64,000 bases of DNA from an uncultured Eubacteriales bacterium (GCA_959602365.1 CAUGSS010000007.1:1-64000), one strand, 5' to 3'. Counted from the stretch's first letter, positions 48,914-58,679 are shown. The notes: a model not told the origin generated them from the letters alone. A program made the numbers and translations.

Positions 48914-49576
48914 TTAACTGATCAGGGCAAGCAGCCGCCCCAGCGTCCCGGTGGCCATCAACACACCGAGCAATACCAGCAGTCCGCCGCAGACGGCATT
49001 GATGACCCCGTAATGTTGTTTGATCCACTGAAAGGCGGACTTCAAATAGTCAATCAGCACCGCGCTCAGCAAAAATGGTATGCCCAGCCCCAGGGAATAG
49101 GCCAGCAGCATCGCCACACCTTCCAGCGCGTGGCCCTGCTGGGAGGCCAGCATCAAAGCAGACCCCAGAAAGGCCCCCACGCAGGGCGTCCAGCCCACAG
49201 AAAAGATCATACCCAGCAGCATGGAGGGGAAAAACCCCGCGGCATTTGTTTTGACTGCCCGGCTGCTGCCCCGGAACAGCCTTATCTGAAACACGCCCAA
49301 ATAGCTCAGGCCGAAAAAGATCACGACCAAGCCGGTGATGAGGTTCACCGCCGCCTGATGTGCCCGGAGAAACCCGCCCACTGTTCCGGCCAGCGCGCCC
49401 AGTGCCACGAAAATCAAGGTGAAGCCGGCGACGAAGCCTGTGGCGCCCAGGAGGGTTTTTCGGGTGCTCCGCTCCCCGCCGCCGGCAAAATAGGAGATAT
49501 ATATGGGGAGCATGGGCAGCAGACAGGGGGAGATGAAGGTGATCATGCCCTCTAAAAAAGAGATTACATATTGCAC
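48914..49576 (-). CDS. ccdA: CcdA-type thiol-disulfide transmembrane protein
   Basis: 220 residues, six helices, with the two conserved cysteine motifs: FISPCLLPMLP in helix 1 and GWTPCVGAFLG in helix 4. Moves reducing equivalents from cytoplasmic thioredoxin to extracytoplasmic partners. Start is GTG 49576, overlapping the end of the upstream small gene by 13 bases; the preceding GGGGTG is a weak site, so translation is probably coupled. Partner TlpA-like gene follows. Confidence 0.93.
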   Translation of the reverse strand: MQYVISFLEGMITFISPCLLPMLPIYISYFAGGGERSTRKTLLGATGFVAGFTLIFVALGALAGTVGGFLRAHQAAVNLITGLVVIFFGLSYLGVFQIRLFRGSSRAVKTNAAGFFPSMLLGMIFSVGWTPCVGAFLGSALMLASQQGHALEGVAMLLAYSLGLGIPFLLSAVLIDYLKSAFQWIKQHYGVINAVCGGLLVLLGVLMATGTLGRLLALIS

Positions 49577-49776
49577 TTATCGTTACACCCCGTTCCTATG
49601 ATACCGGACACCAGCCAGCCGATGATCCCCATATAGGCCATTGCGGTCCAGGGGTTGGCGGTAATGACACAGGTCCCTGTGGTGCAGCCCGCCAGAACAT
49701 AGCAGCCCAAACCGACCAGCGCCCCGGCTGCAATGAACAGCGTCGGGCGAAGCCATTTCTTCAAACGGTCTTTCAT
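49564..49776 (-). CDS. Small Cys-containing membrane protein (DUF6132-like)
   Basis: 70 residues, two membrane helices, with CTTGTCVITANPWTAMAYMGIIGWL, the pattern of the DUF6132 family (C-x-TGTC-x-I-T-x-NP) that is often next to rhodanese, CcdA or arsenic/sulfur genes. Extra cysteines at the C-terminus (GTGCNDKCNM). Overlaps the CcdA gene. Probably part of the membrane thiol-transfer unit; exact role unknown. Confidence 0.75.
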   Translation of the reverse strand: MKDRLKKWLRPTLFIAAGALVGLGCYVLAGCTTGTCVITANPWTAMAYMGIIGWLVSGIIGTGCNDKCNM

Positions 49777-50004
49777 GTCAAGAGCCTCCTATCGAATGCC
49801 GCTGTGGGACGGCAGATTCCGAAGCATCGGGCATAGTATCGTTCCCCAGCGCCGCCGTTTCAGTGATCCTGCTGCACTGTGAGCAAAAAAGCATCTGCCG
49901 GGCGGGGACGGGAGCAGCGCAGGGAATACGTCCTGGCGCATCGGGCCGGAAGGCGCTGCGATGCTATTTCGTACGACGGCGGGGACAAAATGCGCCCGGG
50001 CCGC

Positions 50005-51696
50005 TCAGCGGTCCATGCCGCAGGGGGTGGACGACCGGGTGAGACAGCGGTCGTTCGTCACCGCGTCGTAGAACCGGAAGCCGCCGGAGAAATTGTAGCA
50101 GGTAAAGCCGTGCCCGGCCAGGATGCGGCAGGCGATGTAACTGCGCAGGCCGCTCTGGCAGATGACGTACACCGGCTTGCTCCGGTCCAGTTCGTCCAGA
50201 TGATCCCGCAGTTCGTCCACCGGGATGTTGACAAAGCCGTCCAGGTGGCCGCCGGCGAACTCCGCCCCGGTGCGGACGTCCAGCAGGGTCGCGCTGCCGT
50301 CCCGGGGGAGGGCCGGCGCATCCTCCAGGTGCCACTGGCGCACAAGGCCCTTTGCGATATTTTCGATCATAAAGCCCGCCATATTCACCGGGTCCTTGGC
50401 GGAGGAGTAAGGGGGCGCATAGGCCAGATCCAGGTCCTTCAGCTCCGTGGCCTTCAGCCCTGCGCGGATGGCGGTGGCCAGCACGTCGATGCGTTTGTCC
50501 ACCCCGTCATAGCCCACAATCTGGGCCCCCAGCAGGCGGTAAGTCCCCCGTTCAAAGACCACCTTCATGGTCATGGCCGTTCCGCCGGGGTAGTAGCCGG
50601 CGTGGTTCATGGGGGAGAGAACCACCGTGTCCACCTCCAGCCCTGCCTGTTTCGCGGCGGCCTCACTGACGCCGGTGACCGCCGCGGTCATGCCGAACAC
50701 CTTGATGACGCTGCTGCCCTGGGAGCCGGTGTAGCGGCTGTCCCCGCCGCAGATGTTGTCCGCGGCGATGCGGCCCTGCTTGTTGGCGGGGCCGGCCAGG
50801 GAGAGGAGGGCGTCCTGACCGGTGACGAAGTGTTTCACCTGCACCGCGTCCCCCACAGCGTAAATGTCCGGCACAGAGGTCTCCATCCGGTCGTTGACCA
50901 GGATGCTCCCCTTGATCCCCAGCTCCAGGCCGGCCGACCGGGCCAGGGCGGTGTCCGGCGTCACGCCGATGGCCAGCACCACCATATCCCCGTGGAGCGG
51001 AGCCTCGCCCTGGAGCAGCACATCCACGCCGTCCTCCGTCTCTGCAAAGCCCTCCACCGTGTGGCCCAGGGCCAGCCGGACGCCGTTTCTGCGCATCTCG
51101 CCGTGGATCAGGGCCGCCATATCCCCGTCAAAGGGGGTCATCAGGTGCCGGGGCCGCTGGACAATGGTGACGGCCATCCCCAGCTCCCGCAGGTTTTCCG
51201 CCAGCTCCAGGCCGATAAAGCCGCCGCCCGCCAGTACGGCGGAGCCGGGGCGGTGGGTGCTGATATACTCTTTGATGCGGAAGGTGTCCTCCACCGTGCG
51301 CAGGGTGAATACCCGGTCCAGCCCCACGCCGGGGAGCCGGGGCTGGGTGGGTTTGGCGCCGGGGGAGAGGAGCAGCTTGTCGTAGGACTCCTCAAACTCC
51401 TCCCCGGTGGCCAGATTCTGCACCGACACCGTCTTGCGCTCCGGGTGGATGGCGGTCACCTCGTGGCGGACCTTTATCGCCACCCGGAACCGGGAGAAGA
51501 AGCTTTCCGGCGTCTGGAGGGTCAGGTCCTCCGGGTCCTGGATGGTCCCGCCGATGTAGTAGGGCAGGCCGCAGTTGGCATAGGAGATGTAGCCGGACCG
51601 CTCGAACACCACGATCTCCGCCCCCTCGTCCAGCCTGCGGATGCGGGCCGCGGCGGTCGCCCCGCCGGCCACGCCGCCTACAATGACCACTTTCAT
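50005..51696 (-). CDS. CoA-disulfide reductase-like FAD enzyme fused to a rhodanese domain
   Basis: 563 residues. N-terminal FAD motif VVIVGGVAGGATAAARIRRL, redox Cys42 in SYANCGLPYYIGG, NAD motif AVLAGGGFIGLELAENL, FAD site DIYAVGDAVQVKH, then the reductase dimer domain and a C-terminal rhodanese with CQSGLRS. This is the CoADR-Rhd layout, implicated in per- or polysulfide and CoA disulfide reduction. ATG 51696 with GGTGGAG upstream; one base after the stop of the rhodanese gene, so co-translated. Cytoplasmic. Confidence 0.93.
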   Translation of the reverse strand: MKVVIVGGVAGGATAAARIRRLDEGAEIVVFERSGYISYANCGLPYYIGGTIQDPEDLTLQTPESFFSRFRVAIKVRHEVTAIHPERKTVSVQNLATGEEFEESYDKLLLSPGAKPTQPRLPGVGLDRVFTLRTVEDTFRIKEYISTHRPGSAVLAGGGFIGLELAENLRELGMAVTIVQRPRHLMTPFDGDMAALIHGEMRRNGVRLALGHTVEGFAETEDGVDVLLQGEAPLHGDMVVLAIGVTPDTALARSAGLELGIKGSILVNDRMETSVPDIYAVGDAVQVKHFVTGQDALLSLAGPANKQGRIAADNICGGDSRYTGSQGSSVIKVFGMTAAVTGVSEAAAKQAGLEVDTVVLSPMNHAGYYPGGTAMTMKVVFERGTYRLLGAQIVGYDGVDKRIDVLATAIRAGLKATELKDLDLAYAPPYSSAKDPVNMAGFMIENIAKGLVRQWHLEDAPALPRDGSATLLDVRTGAEFAGGHLDGFVNIPVDELRDHLDELDRSKPVYVICQSGLRSYIACRILAGHGFTCYNFSGGFRFYDAVTNDRCLTRSSTPCGMDR

Positions 51697-51697
51697 C

Positions 51698-52018
51698 TCA
51701 GCGCTCCACCGATCCTTTCCAGGCGGCGATGCCGCCGATGTTTGTGATGTTGGTATATCCCATGCGCCGCAGGGCGCCGGCCGCCTGGGCGCTCCGGGCG
51801 CCGCTGTAGCAGTAGAGGAACAGCGGGGTGTCCCTGGGCCCCAGCTGGGATGCCGCACTGCCGATGTCCTGGAGGGGCAGGTTCCGGCTTCCGGGGATAT
51901 GGCCCTCACGGTATTCCCCGGGGGTGCGGACGTCCACCAGCAGGGCGCCGGGGACGGAGCTGTATTTGCTGATCCCCTGATGGATGTCCGGCTGCTTGAA
52001 TCTGTCTAACAGTCCCAT
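51698..52018 (-). CDS. Single-domain rhodanese
   Basis: 106 residues. LLVDVRTPGEYREGHIPGSRNLPLQ and the active-site loop CYSGARS are typical rhodanese. No signal peptide, so cytoplasmic. Located between thioredoxin and the CoADR-rhodanese fusion; likely passes sulfane sulfur among them. GAAAGGAGA precedes ATG 52018. Confidence 0.95.
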   Translation of the reverse strand: MGLLDRFKQPDIHQGISKYSSVPGALLVDVRTPGEYREGHIPGSRNLPLQDIGSAASQLGPRDTPLFLYCYSGARSAQAAGALRRMGYTNITNIGGIAAWKGSVER

Positions 52019-52031
52019 CTCTGTTCTCCTT

Positions 52032-52337
52032 TCACAGCATGGCCAGAATCTGTGCTTTGGGCCGGGCTCCCACCATCTGGCTGGCCACCTGGCCGTGCTT
52101 CATGACCACCAGGGTGGGAATGCTCATGATGTTGAACTGGGCCGCCAGCTCCGGCTGTTCATCCACGTTGATCTTCCCCACCTTGAGGTCGGTCCGCTCG
52201 CCCGCGATCTCGTCCACCACGGGCCCCACCATCCGGCAGGGGCCGCACCAGGGGGCCCAGAAGTCCAGCAGGACCGGCTTTTCCGAATGGAGCACTTCCG
52301 TTTGGAAGTTCGCTTTGCTGATTGTGATAACCGACAT
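52032..52337 (-). CDS. trxA: Thioredoxin
   Basis: 101 residues. Active site WAPWCGPC (Cys31, Cys34), cis-Pro in SIPTLVV. First gene of the minus-strand sulfur-redox operon (thioredoxin, rhodanese, CoADR-rhodanese). GGAGGAACC precedes ATG 52337. Provides cytoplasmic reducing power, possibly to the CcdA protein. Confidence 0.96.
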   Translation of the reverse strand: MSVITISKANFQTEVLHSEKPVLLDFWAPWCGPCRMVGPVVDEIAGERTDLKVGKINVDEQPELAAQFNIMSIPTLVVMKHGQVASQMVGARPKAQILAML

Positions 52338-52717
52338 GGATGGTTCCTCCTCTGTGTTTTGGATGTTATGCCTCTAGTATACCTGTTTTCCGCGTCTTTT
52401 CCGTGATGTTGTCACAGTTCTGCCCCGGCGGCCGGAGGGAGGCGGACAAAAAGCCGCGGCGGCCGTGGGCTGCGCCGGAGCGGGCTGCCTTTTTTCCGAA
52501 AACCGGACGGCCGGGCGGCTCTTTGGGTCCGGCCAATATGGATCAGAGGCGGAGCAACGCAAAACGCATCCGCCGGAGCGGGGCACGGCGGATGGGCAGG
52601 GGCTGCCCCACAGGGGGGATGGGCACAGCGGGAGGCTGGCGGGGGGGAGGATCAAGGTCGGCCTGTGCCGGTTCGCCGCCGGGATATGGGCCCGCATGGG
52701 GCAGTCCGCCGCCCGCT
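52338..52717. other. GC-rich gap without a supported gene
   Basis: About 380 bases between the thioredoxin start and the end of the PucR-type gene; very GC-rich, only low-complexity frames. Should contain the thioredoxin promoter near 52360-52380 (TATACC-like). Confidence 0.5.
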
Positions 52718-53980
52718 TTATTGATGCCGCAGCGTGGGGTTGTGCCGCATGCGCTGCTCATAGTCCAGGGCCACGGTGGCGCCATAATATTCCAGAATGT
52801 GGAAGGAAAACATCAGGTGGAAGGCGGCCTCCGCGTCCTGCAGGTCAACCCCGGTCAGCTCTACAATCTTTTCCATGCGGTTGTTCATCGTGTTGCGGTG
52901 GATGAACAGCTTGGCGGCGGCCTCCGTCAGGCTGTGGTGGCAGAACAGGAAGGCGTGCAGCGTGTCCAGCAGGCTGGTGCCGTGGGTCCGGTCATAGGTG
53001 GCCAGGATGAAGAGGGCGGAGTGACAGAAATTCATGACGTCATAGTTCTTTTGGCACAGGTCCAGGGCGTGATAGACCGAGAATTTGTCGTAAAAGAACA
53101 GGCACTCCTGGCTGTGGAACAGCTGCCCCATCTCCAGCGCCTTGACGGACTCCACATTGCCGCGGGCCAGGTGGGACAGAGAATCGGTATTCCGGCTGAT
53201 CCCGGCCTCCAGGCCGTTTTGCTTCAAAAAGTCGATGAGGGTGTGGAAGGTGACCCCGTCTTTTGCCGTGCTCTGATAGACGGGTAAGATGAGCTTGATC
53301 TGGTCGCTGTACACGAAGCAGGTGGCGTCGGGCAGCAGCGACTCCAGCTGGCGTAAGAAGAGCTCCTGGGAGCGCTGCTCGATGTTCTGCCCGTCCTGGG
53401 CGCAGATGGACACCACCCGGAAATCCTGCTCCATATGCCAGTGGAAATAGTCGCAGCGCTCCTGAATATAGGCCGGCTCAATATGGCGGCCCTCCAGCAG
53501 CTCCACAATGAAAAAATCCAGTATGTCCTGAGGAGTTCCCATATAGCGGAGCTCCTTTTTTAAATGCAGAAAGATGACGTCCGCCAGAAATGTGACGATG
53601 TCGGATTCCTCCTGGGTGGGGATGCTGTGGTAGCAGGGGATCTCCAGAAAGCCGATGAGGTTGTCCCCCTGGGTAATCACCGTCCGCAGGATGGGGAAGT
53701 GCTGATTGTCCGTGTCCAAGATGGGGCGCTGTTCCGCCAGCGCGCGCTGATAGGTGTGGGTGATCGCCTGGTTGACAGGGACGCGGCGTTCCCGCCGGAT
53801 CTCCTGCCATTTTGGATCCAGCAGCTCTGGTTCCTCGGACATGCACAGCACCTGGTGGGTCAGATCGGTGAGGATGATCGGGTTTCCCAGCAGTCTGCGG
53901 CCATAGCCGATGATTTCGGGCAGAGTTTTCGCTGAGAACAATTTGTGCATGACTGCGATGCGGCTGTCCGGTTTTGCCAT
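52718..53980 (-). CDS. PucR/CdaR-type transcriptional regulator
   Basis: 420 residues. C-terminal PucR HTH_30 helix-turn-helix (FLFCHHSLTEAAAKLFIHRNTMNNRMEKIVELTG) after a GGDEF-like middle region (FRVVSICAQDG, FVYSDQIKLILP, LEAGISRNTDSL), and an N-terminal sensor with a PAS/GAF flavour (GRRLLGNPIILTDLTHQVL). ATG 53980 is taken, with AAGGGGG about 11 bases upstream; ATG 54013 is the alternative. Divergent from the flavoenzyme/transporter operon, so it probably activates it in response to its substrate. Confidence 0.9.
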   Translation of the reverse strand: MAKPDSRIAVMHKLFSAKTLPEIIGYGRRLLGNPIILTDLTHQVLCMSEEPELLDPKWQEIRRERRVPVNQAITHTYQRALAEQRPILDTDNQHFPILRTVITQGDNLIGFLEIPCYHSIPTQEESDIVTFLADVIFLHLKKELRYMGTPQDILDFFIVELLEGRHIEPAYIQERCDYFHWHMEQDFRVVSICAQDGQNIEQRSQELFLRQLESLLPDATCFVYSDQIKLILPVYQSTAKDGVTFHTLIDFLKQNGLEAGISRNTDSLSHLARGNVESVKALEMGQLFHSQECLFFYDKFSVYHALDLCQKNYDVMNFCHSALFILATYDRTHGTSLLDTLHAFLFCHHSLTEAAAKLFIHRNTMNNRMEKIVELTGVDLQDAEAAFHLMFSFHILEYYGATVALDYEQRMRHNPTLRHQ

Positions 53981-54147
53981 ATCAGCGGCCCCCTTTTTCT
54001 GAGTTTCCCTCATTATATGGGGTTTTGCCACAAAAAGCAAACGGTTGATTTGGGGGCGGTGTGCACATTGCACATCCTCGCTGCAAAAAAGTGTGCAACC
54101 CGCTCTTGGAGCCGGAGGTTCCGGCTTGTTAAACTAATCACAATAAT

Positions 54148-54173
54148 AAGGCGCCAGGCTCCACCGGCGCCTT
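54148..54173 (+). promoter_or_regulatory. Inverted repeat in the leader of the flavoenzyme operon
   Basis: AAGGCGCC (54148-54155) and GGCGCCTT (54166-54173), separated by 10 bases. Lies 28 bases before the first start codon. Could be an operator for the divergent regulator or an attenuator. Confidence 0.5.
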
Positions 54174-54201
54174 GCCTGCTGTTTGAGAATGGAGGATGTC
54201 T

Positions 54202-55752
54202 ATGGAAGAGCGAAAGAACGGGATGGTTCCGGAGGAAGAGGGGCCGCCTCCCATTGAATTTATGTATCGGGGCATTCCCAACTTGAGGTGTGCCGACCTG
54301 CCCGCCGGCGGCGTGATGGAGGCCGACGTAGTCGTGGTGGGCTGCGGCGGCGCGGGTATTGCCGCCGCGGTCTCCGCCTTTGAAAACGGGGCAAAACGGG
54401 TGGTTATCATCGAAAAACAGAAGCGGGCGGGGGGCAACGCGGTCATGGCCCGGGGCCTGTTCGCCTGTGAGAGCTCGGTGCTCCGCCAGGCGATGATCAA
54501 ATCGGATAAGGACGAGATCTTCACCAATGTGATGACCTGGCACCACCACACCCGGGTCAACGGACGGCTGGTCCGGGCCTGGATCAACCAGTCCGGCGAT
54601 ACCATCGACTGGCTGCGCAGGCGGGATGTGGAGTTTGAGGTGGGCACCACCCAGCGCATGACCTATGATATTGCCCCCAACTGGCACTGCGTCAAGGGCA
54701 GTACCATGGCCACCCCCATGGCCCATCTGGTGGAGGAGCTGATCTACCGGGGGGCAGTCTTCTTCACCGAGACGATGGTGGAGGAACTGGCCCGGGACCA
54801 GGGCGCGGTGACCGGGGTCAAGGCGGTTCACGCCGGGACCCGTTTCCAGATCAACGCCCCCAGCGTGGTGCTGGCCTCGGGGGGCTTCCTGGCCAACGCC
54901 GAGATGGTCAAGCAGTACTATCCAGACTATGACCCGGAGATCTTCGGCGGCTATAAGGCCCCCAACATGGGCGAGTCCGTCGAACTGGCCCGGGAGGCCG
55001 GGGCGCTGCTGGATCGGGATATCATGCTGATCCGGGAGGGCTGCGCCACCTCGGACAGGGCGCCCCGCATCCTCAGCGAGTTCGGCCGGGAGCCCTATCT
55101 GCTCTGGGTGAACCGGAAGGGCCGCCGCTATGTGGATGAGACCGTGGGCTCCATCCTCCAGGTGGCCACCAACGCCATGATGGCCCAGCCCGGGATGGAA
55201 TCCTATGTGATCTTTGACGAGAACGCCTTCCAGCGGATGATGCGCCTGGGCATGGAGCTCTCGAAGGGGGACCAGAACCGGGGCGTGCCCCAGCCTGATC
55301 TGAAGCAGCAGTTTGAAAAGGCCGCGGAGAAAGCGCCGACAGAGGCCAAGATCGCCCAGAGCGTGGAGGAGCTGGCCCAGTGGATCGGCTGCCAGCCGGA
55401 AGTGCTGCGGGCGGAGCTGGACAGCTATAACCGCTACTGCGCCCAGGGCTATGACGAGGATTTCAACAAGCCCCGGAGATACCTGCTCCCCTGCCAGACA
55501 GGGCCTTTCTACGGCATTCGCCACCGGGCCATCGCCGTGGACACCGTGGGCCCGGTTCGGGTCAACGAAAAGCTGGAAGTGGTGGACCCGAATTGGGATC
55601 CGATCCCCGGGCTCTATGCGGCGGGCTCGCTGACCTCCGGCTGGCAGTCCAATGATTACTGCGGCATGTACCTGTTCGGCGGCGCCATGTCCTACGGCAT
55701 CAACTCCGGGCGCATCGCCGGGCAGAGCGCCGCGCGGTATGCGGTCAAGTGA
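54202..55752 (+). CDS. FAD-dependent oxidoreductase (FAD_binding_2, fumarate/ketosteroid reductase-like)
   Basis: 516 residues. FAD motif ADVVVVGCGGAGIAAAVSAFENGA with the downstream GGNAVMARG, substrate-domain TWHHHTRVNGRLVRAWINQSGDTIDWL, and the C-terminal FAD site PIPGLYAAGSLTSGW...FGGAMSYGINSGRIAGQSAA. No signal peptide, heme or flavin-attachment domain, so a cytoplasmic enoate or keto reductase needing a separate electron donor. ATG 54202 with GGAGG 6 bases upstream. First gene of a four-gene operon. Confidence 0.9.
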   Translation: MEERKNGMVPEEEGPPPIEFMYRGIPNLRCADLPAGGVMEADVVVVGCGGAGIAAAVSAFENGAKRVVIIEKQKRAGGNAVMARGLFACESSVLRQAMIKSDKDEIFTNVMTWHHHTRVNGRLVRAWINQSGDTIDWLRRRDVEFEVGTTQRMTYDIAPNWHCVKGSTMATPMAHLVEELIYRGAVFFTETMVEELARDQGAVTGVKAVHAGTRFQINAPSVVLASGGFLANAEMVKQYYPDYDPEIFGGYKAPNMGESVELAREAGALLDRDIMLIREGCATSDRAPRILSEFGREPYLLWVNRKGRRYVDETVGSILQVATNAMMAQPGMESYVIFDENAFQRMMRLGMELSKGDQNRGVPQPDLKQQFEKAAEKAPTEAKIAQSVEELAQWIGCQPEVLRAELDSYNRYCAQGYDEDFNKPRRYLLPCQTGPFYGIRHRAIAVDTVGPVRVNEKLEVVDPNWDPIPGLYAAGSLTSGWQSNDYCGMYLFGGAMSYGINSGRIAGQSAARYAVK

Positions 55753-55764
55753 AGGGAGGACGTT

Positions 55765-57234
55765 ATGAGGACATTGAAGACTGAGGTTGCCATCATCGGC
55801 GCCGGCTCAGCCGGTATCCCTGCCGCCATCGAGGCGGCTCAGGCGGGGGCCAAGGTGGATGTGTTTGAGTACAGCGATCACGCCGGCGGCGCCTGCAATG
55901 GAGGCAATGGCGTCTTTGCTGTGGAGTCCAGGATGCAGAAGCAGAAGCAGTTCACCTATACCCGGGAGCAGATCCTGCGCTACTGGATGGAGTATACCCA
56001 CAATAACGTAGACGCCCGGCTGGTCAGCGAGTTCATCAACCGTTCCGCCGACACAGTGGACTGGCTGACGGGCTACGGAGTCGACCTGTGCGATCTGATC
56101 GCCTATTATCCCGGGGCCTACTACGTCTGGCATTTCCGCCGGGACGGCTCCCCGTTCATCACAGACCTGCTGCTGCCGGTGAGCGAGCAGGCGGGGGCGG
56201 TCTACCACTACAACACCCGGGTCAACCGGCTGACCATGCGGGACGGCGTCTGCACCGGCTTTGCGGCGGAGGATGAGCAGGGCGAGTACCAGGTGGAGGC
56301 GGGGGCGGTGATCATCGCCTCCGGCGGCACCGGAAAACGGGCCGACTTCGTCTATCAGGAGACCGGCTGGATGCTGGGCAAGGACATCACCGTGTTCCCG
56401 GGCATGCTCTATGAGGATCCGGCCAAGGCCCCCAAGCTGGGGGTGGAGCTGGCCTGGGAGGCGGGCGCCCAGCACACCAAGCTGATGATCGACTCCTTCG
56501 CCTCCATTCCCGACCCCAATTTCGGCCCCGGCGGCGTCCCGGCCCAGCTGCCCTGGTTCCGCCAGCCCCAGAACATCTGCGTCAACCTCCACGGCGAGCG
56601 GTTCATCGACGAGGCGGAGATGCGCAACGGCGCGTTCATGGGCAACGCCATCGCCATTCAGAAGCAGTCCACCGCCTTTATGATCTTCACCCAGTCCATG
56701 CGGGACCGCTATGACAACGTGGGCATGGACTACGAGATGGGCAACGTCCACTTTATGGACAATCTGACGGCGGACGAGTACCTGGAGATGAACTGGAAGC
56801 GGGGCAACCGGGACATCATGGTGTACGACACCCTGGAGGAGCTGTGCGACGGCATGGGCATCGACCGGCGGCTGATCGAGACCGTGCGGGAGTACAACGA
56901 CAATATCTGCGCCAACCGGGGGGACCCCATCTTCCACAAGGACTACCGCTATCTGACCCCCATCGAAGGCGGCAAGTACTATGTGGCCAAGTTCCGCCGC
57001 CATGCCTACGGGGTTATGGGCGGCCTGCGGATCAACTACCGCGCCGAGGTGCAGGACGTCAACTGCGACTCCATCCCCGGCCTGTACGCCGCCGGCAACG
57101 ACGCCAACTCCATCTACACCGATACCTATCCCTTTGTGCTGTCCGGCAACACCTCCAGCTTCGCCATCAACACAGGCCGTATTGCCGGGCAGGAGGCAGC
57201 CAAATGGGTCAAAAGCCGTTGCATCCGGCTTTGA
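55765..57234 (+). CDS. FAD-dependent oxidoreductase (FAD_binding_2), second copy
   Basis: 489 residues. EVAIIGAGSAGIPAAIEAAQAGAKVDVFEYSDHAGGACNGGNG, EFINRSADTVDWLTGYGVDL and IPGLYAAGNDANSIYTDTYPFVLSGNTSSFAINTGRIAGQEAA. Paralogous in layout to the preceding gene, 12 bases away, but diverged, so the two may form a heteromer or act on successive intermediates. GGGAGGA precedes ATG 55765. Confidence 0.9.
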   Translation: MRTLKTEVAIIGAGSAGIPAAIEAAQAGAKVDVFEYSDHAGGACNGGNGVFAVESRMQKQKQFTYTREQILRYWMEYTHNNVDARLVSEFINRSADTVDWLTGYGVDLCDLIAYYPGAYYVWHFRRDGSPFITDLLLPVSEQAGAVYHYNTRVNRLTMRDGVCTGFAAEDEQGEYQVEAGAVIIASGGTGKRADFVYQETGWMLGKDITVFPGMLYEDPAKAPKLGVELAWEAGAQHTKLMIDSFASIPDPNFGPGGVPAQLPWFRQPQNICVNLHGERFIDEAEMRNGAFMGNAIAIQKQSTAFMIFTQSMRDRYDNVGMDYEMGNVHFMDNLTADEYLEMNWKRGNRDIMVYDTLEELCDGMGIDRRLIETVREYNDNICANRGDPIFHKDYRYLTPIEGGKYYVAKFRRHAYGVMGGLRINYRAEVQDVNCDSIPGLYAAGNDANSIYTDTYPFVLSGNTSSFAINTGRIAGQEAAKWVKSRCIRL

Positions 57235-57275
57235 AAAGAGAGAAAATAAATTGAAACAGAAAGAGGTATGAAACG

Positions 57276-58679
57276 ATGTCAAAAGTCAAGTACTCTGTCC
57301 CGCCAGAAGACCGCATTGGCGTAGCCGGTAAGCTGTGCTACTCCATCGGCTATGCCGGAAAGGACTGCTTCCAGACCATTACAAACAGCTACCTGATGAT
57401 GTTCCTGATGATGGTGGCCGGCCTGCCCGGCGGCTTCATCGGCACCATGATGCTGGTTGCCCGTATTTGGGACGCCATCAATGACCCCATCCTGGGCTCC
57501 CTGGCCGACCACACCCACAGCAGATGGGGCAAGTTCCGTCCCTATGTGTTCTCTGCCGTCCCCATGGCCATCATCTTTGCCCTGCTGTTCTTCACCCCTG
57601 ACCTGAGCAATGTGGGCAAGATGGTCTACTATACCATCGTCTACATCTTCTACGGCATGTGCTTCACCGTGCTGGAGCTGCCCTACTACGGCCTGGCCGG
57701 CGCCATGTCCTTCAACCCCCAGGAGCGGGCCTCCGTCACGGCCTGGAGCCGCATTGCCTCCCGTATCCCCGCCGTGCTGATCCCGATGCTGCTCAGCTAC
57801 ATCACCGTTCAGCTGGGCGACCGGCAGGGCTATTTTGTCACCGCCATCGTGGTGGGCATCATCGCCATCGTCGCCTCCGGCTTCTCCTTCTTCGGCTGCA
57901 AGGAAAAGGCCCTGGTGGAGGCCGAGCCCGCCGCCAAGAAGGTCTCCGGCTTCCGGGATTTCCTGAACGTGCTCAAGGGGAACTGGGCCCTGCTGGCGGT
58001 CATGATCGCCCAGCTGTTCTTCACCTTCAACACCATTCTGTGCGATATGCTCAACACCTACTATCTGACCTACTCTCTGGGCTCTCCCGCGCTGATCACC
58101 GGCGCCGGCGTCGCCCTGGTGGCGGTGGGCGCCTGCATTGGCCAGTTCTTCTACCCCTACATCTCCACCAAAGTGGGCAGCTGCAAGACCTTCATGCTGG
58201 TCACGGTCCCCATCTACTGCGCCATGCTGGCGCTGTGCTATCTGGCCGGCAACACCTCCATCCCCCTGTATCTGGTCATGCTGATCGTGCTGAACATCTT
58301 TACCGGCATGATTCAGATCAATGTCATCAACCTCTGCTTTGAGGTCTGCGACGTGCTGGAGCACAAGAACCATGTGCGCTCTGACGCCACCGTGTTCGCC
58401 CTGGTCTCCTTCCTGATGAAGCTGGCCGCCGGACTGGCCTCCACCATCGCCGGCTGGGGCCTGCAGCTGGTGGGCTTCCAGGGGATGGGCCCCGTGACCG
58501 TGGAAGTCACCCCTGCCATGGCCAGCGGCGTCGCCGTGCTCAGATTCGCCCTGCCCGGCGCGCTGGCCGCCATCGCCTTCTTCGCTGTGCTGTTCTATCC
58601 CATCAAGAAGGACCAGATTACCAAGGTCCGTGAGGAGCTCAACCGCCGCCATTCGGCCGGCCGCAGCGCTGAAAATTAA
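57276..58679 (+). CDS. GPH-family (MelB-like) secondary transporter
   Basis: 467 residues, twelve predicted helices. The family loop ARIWDAINDPILGSLADHTHSRWGKFRPY is intact, including the acidic pair in helix 2 and RWGKFRP. In gut bacteria such transporters move glycosides, but also steroid-like and aromatic substrates next to reductase genes. AGAGGT precedes ATG 57276. Likely brings in (or exchanges) the compound reduced by the neighbouring flavoenzymes. Confidence 0.93.
   Translation: MSKVKYSVPPEDRIGVAGKLCYSIGYAGKDCFQTITNSYLMMFLMMVAGLPGGFIGTMMLVARIWDAINDPILGSLADHTHSRWGKFRPYVFSAVPMAIIFALLFFTPDLSNVGKMVYYTIVYIFYGMCFTVLELPYYGLAGAMSFNPQERASVTAWSRIASRIPAVLIPMLLSYITVQLGDRQGYFVTAIVVGIIAIVASGFSFFGCKEKALVEAEPAAKKVSGFRDFLNVLKGNWALLAVMIAQLFFTFNTILCDMLNTYYLTYSLGSPALITGAGVALVAVGACIGQFFYPYISTKVGSCKTFMLVTVPIYCAMLALCYLAGNTSIPLYLVMLIVLNIFTGMIQINVINLCFEVCDVLEHKNHVRSDATVFALVSFLMKLAAGLASTIAGWGLQLVGFQGMGPVTVEVTPAMASGVAVLRFALPGALAAIAFFAVLFYPIKKDQITKVREELNRRHSAGRSAEN

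Noticed and set aside
49879..51747. 622-codon plus-strand frame over the CoADR-rhodanese gene
   Set aside because: Shadow of a high-GC gene; His/Gln/Gly-rich with no recognisable domain.
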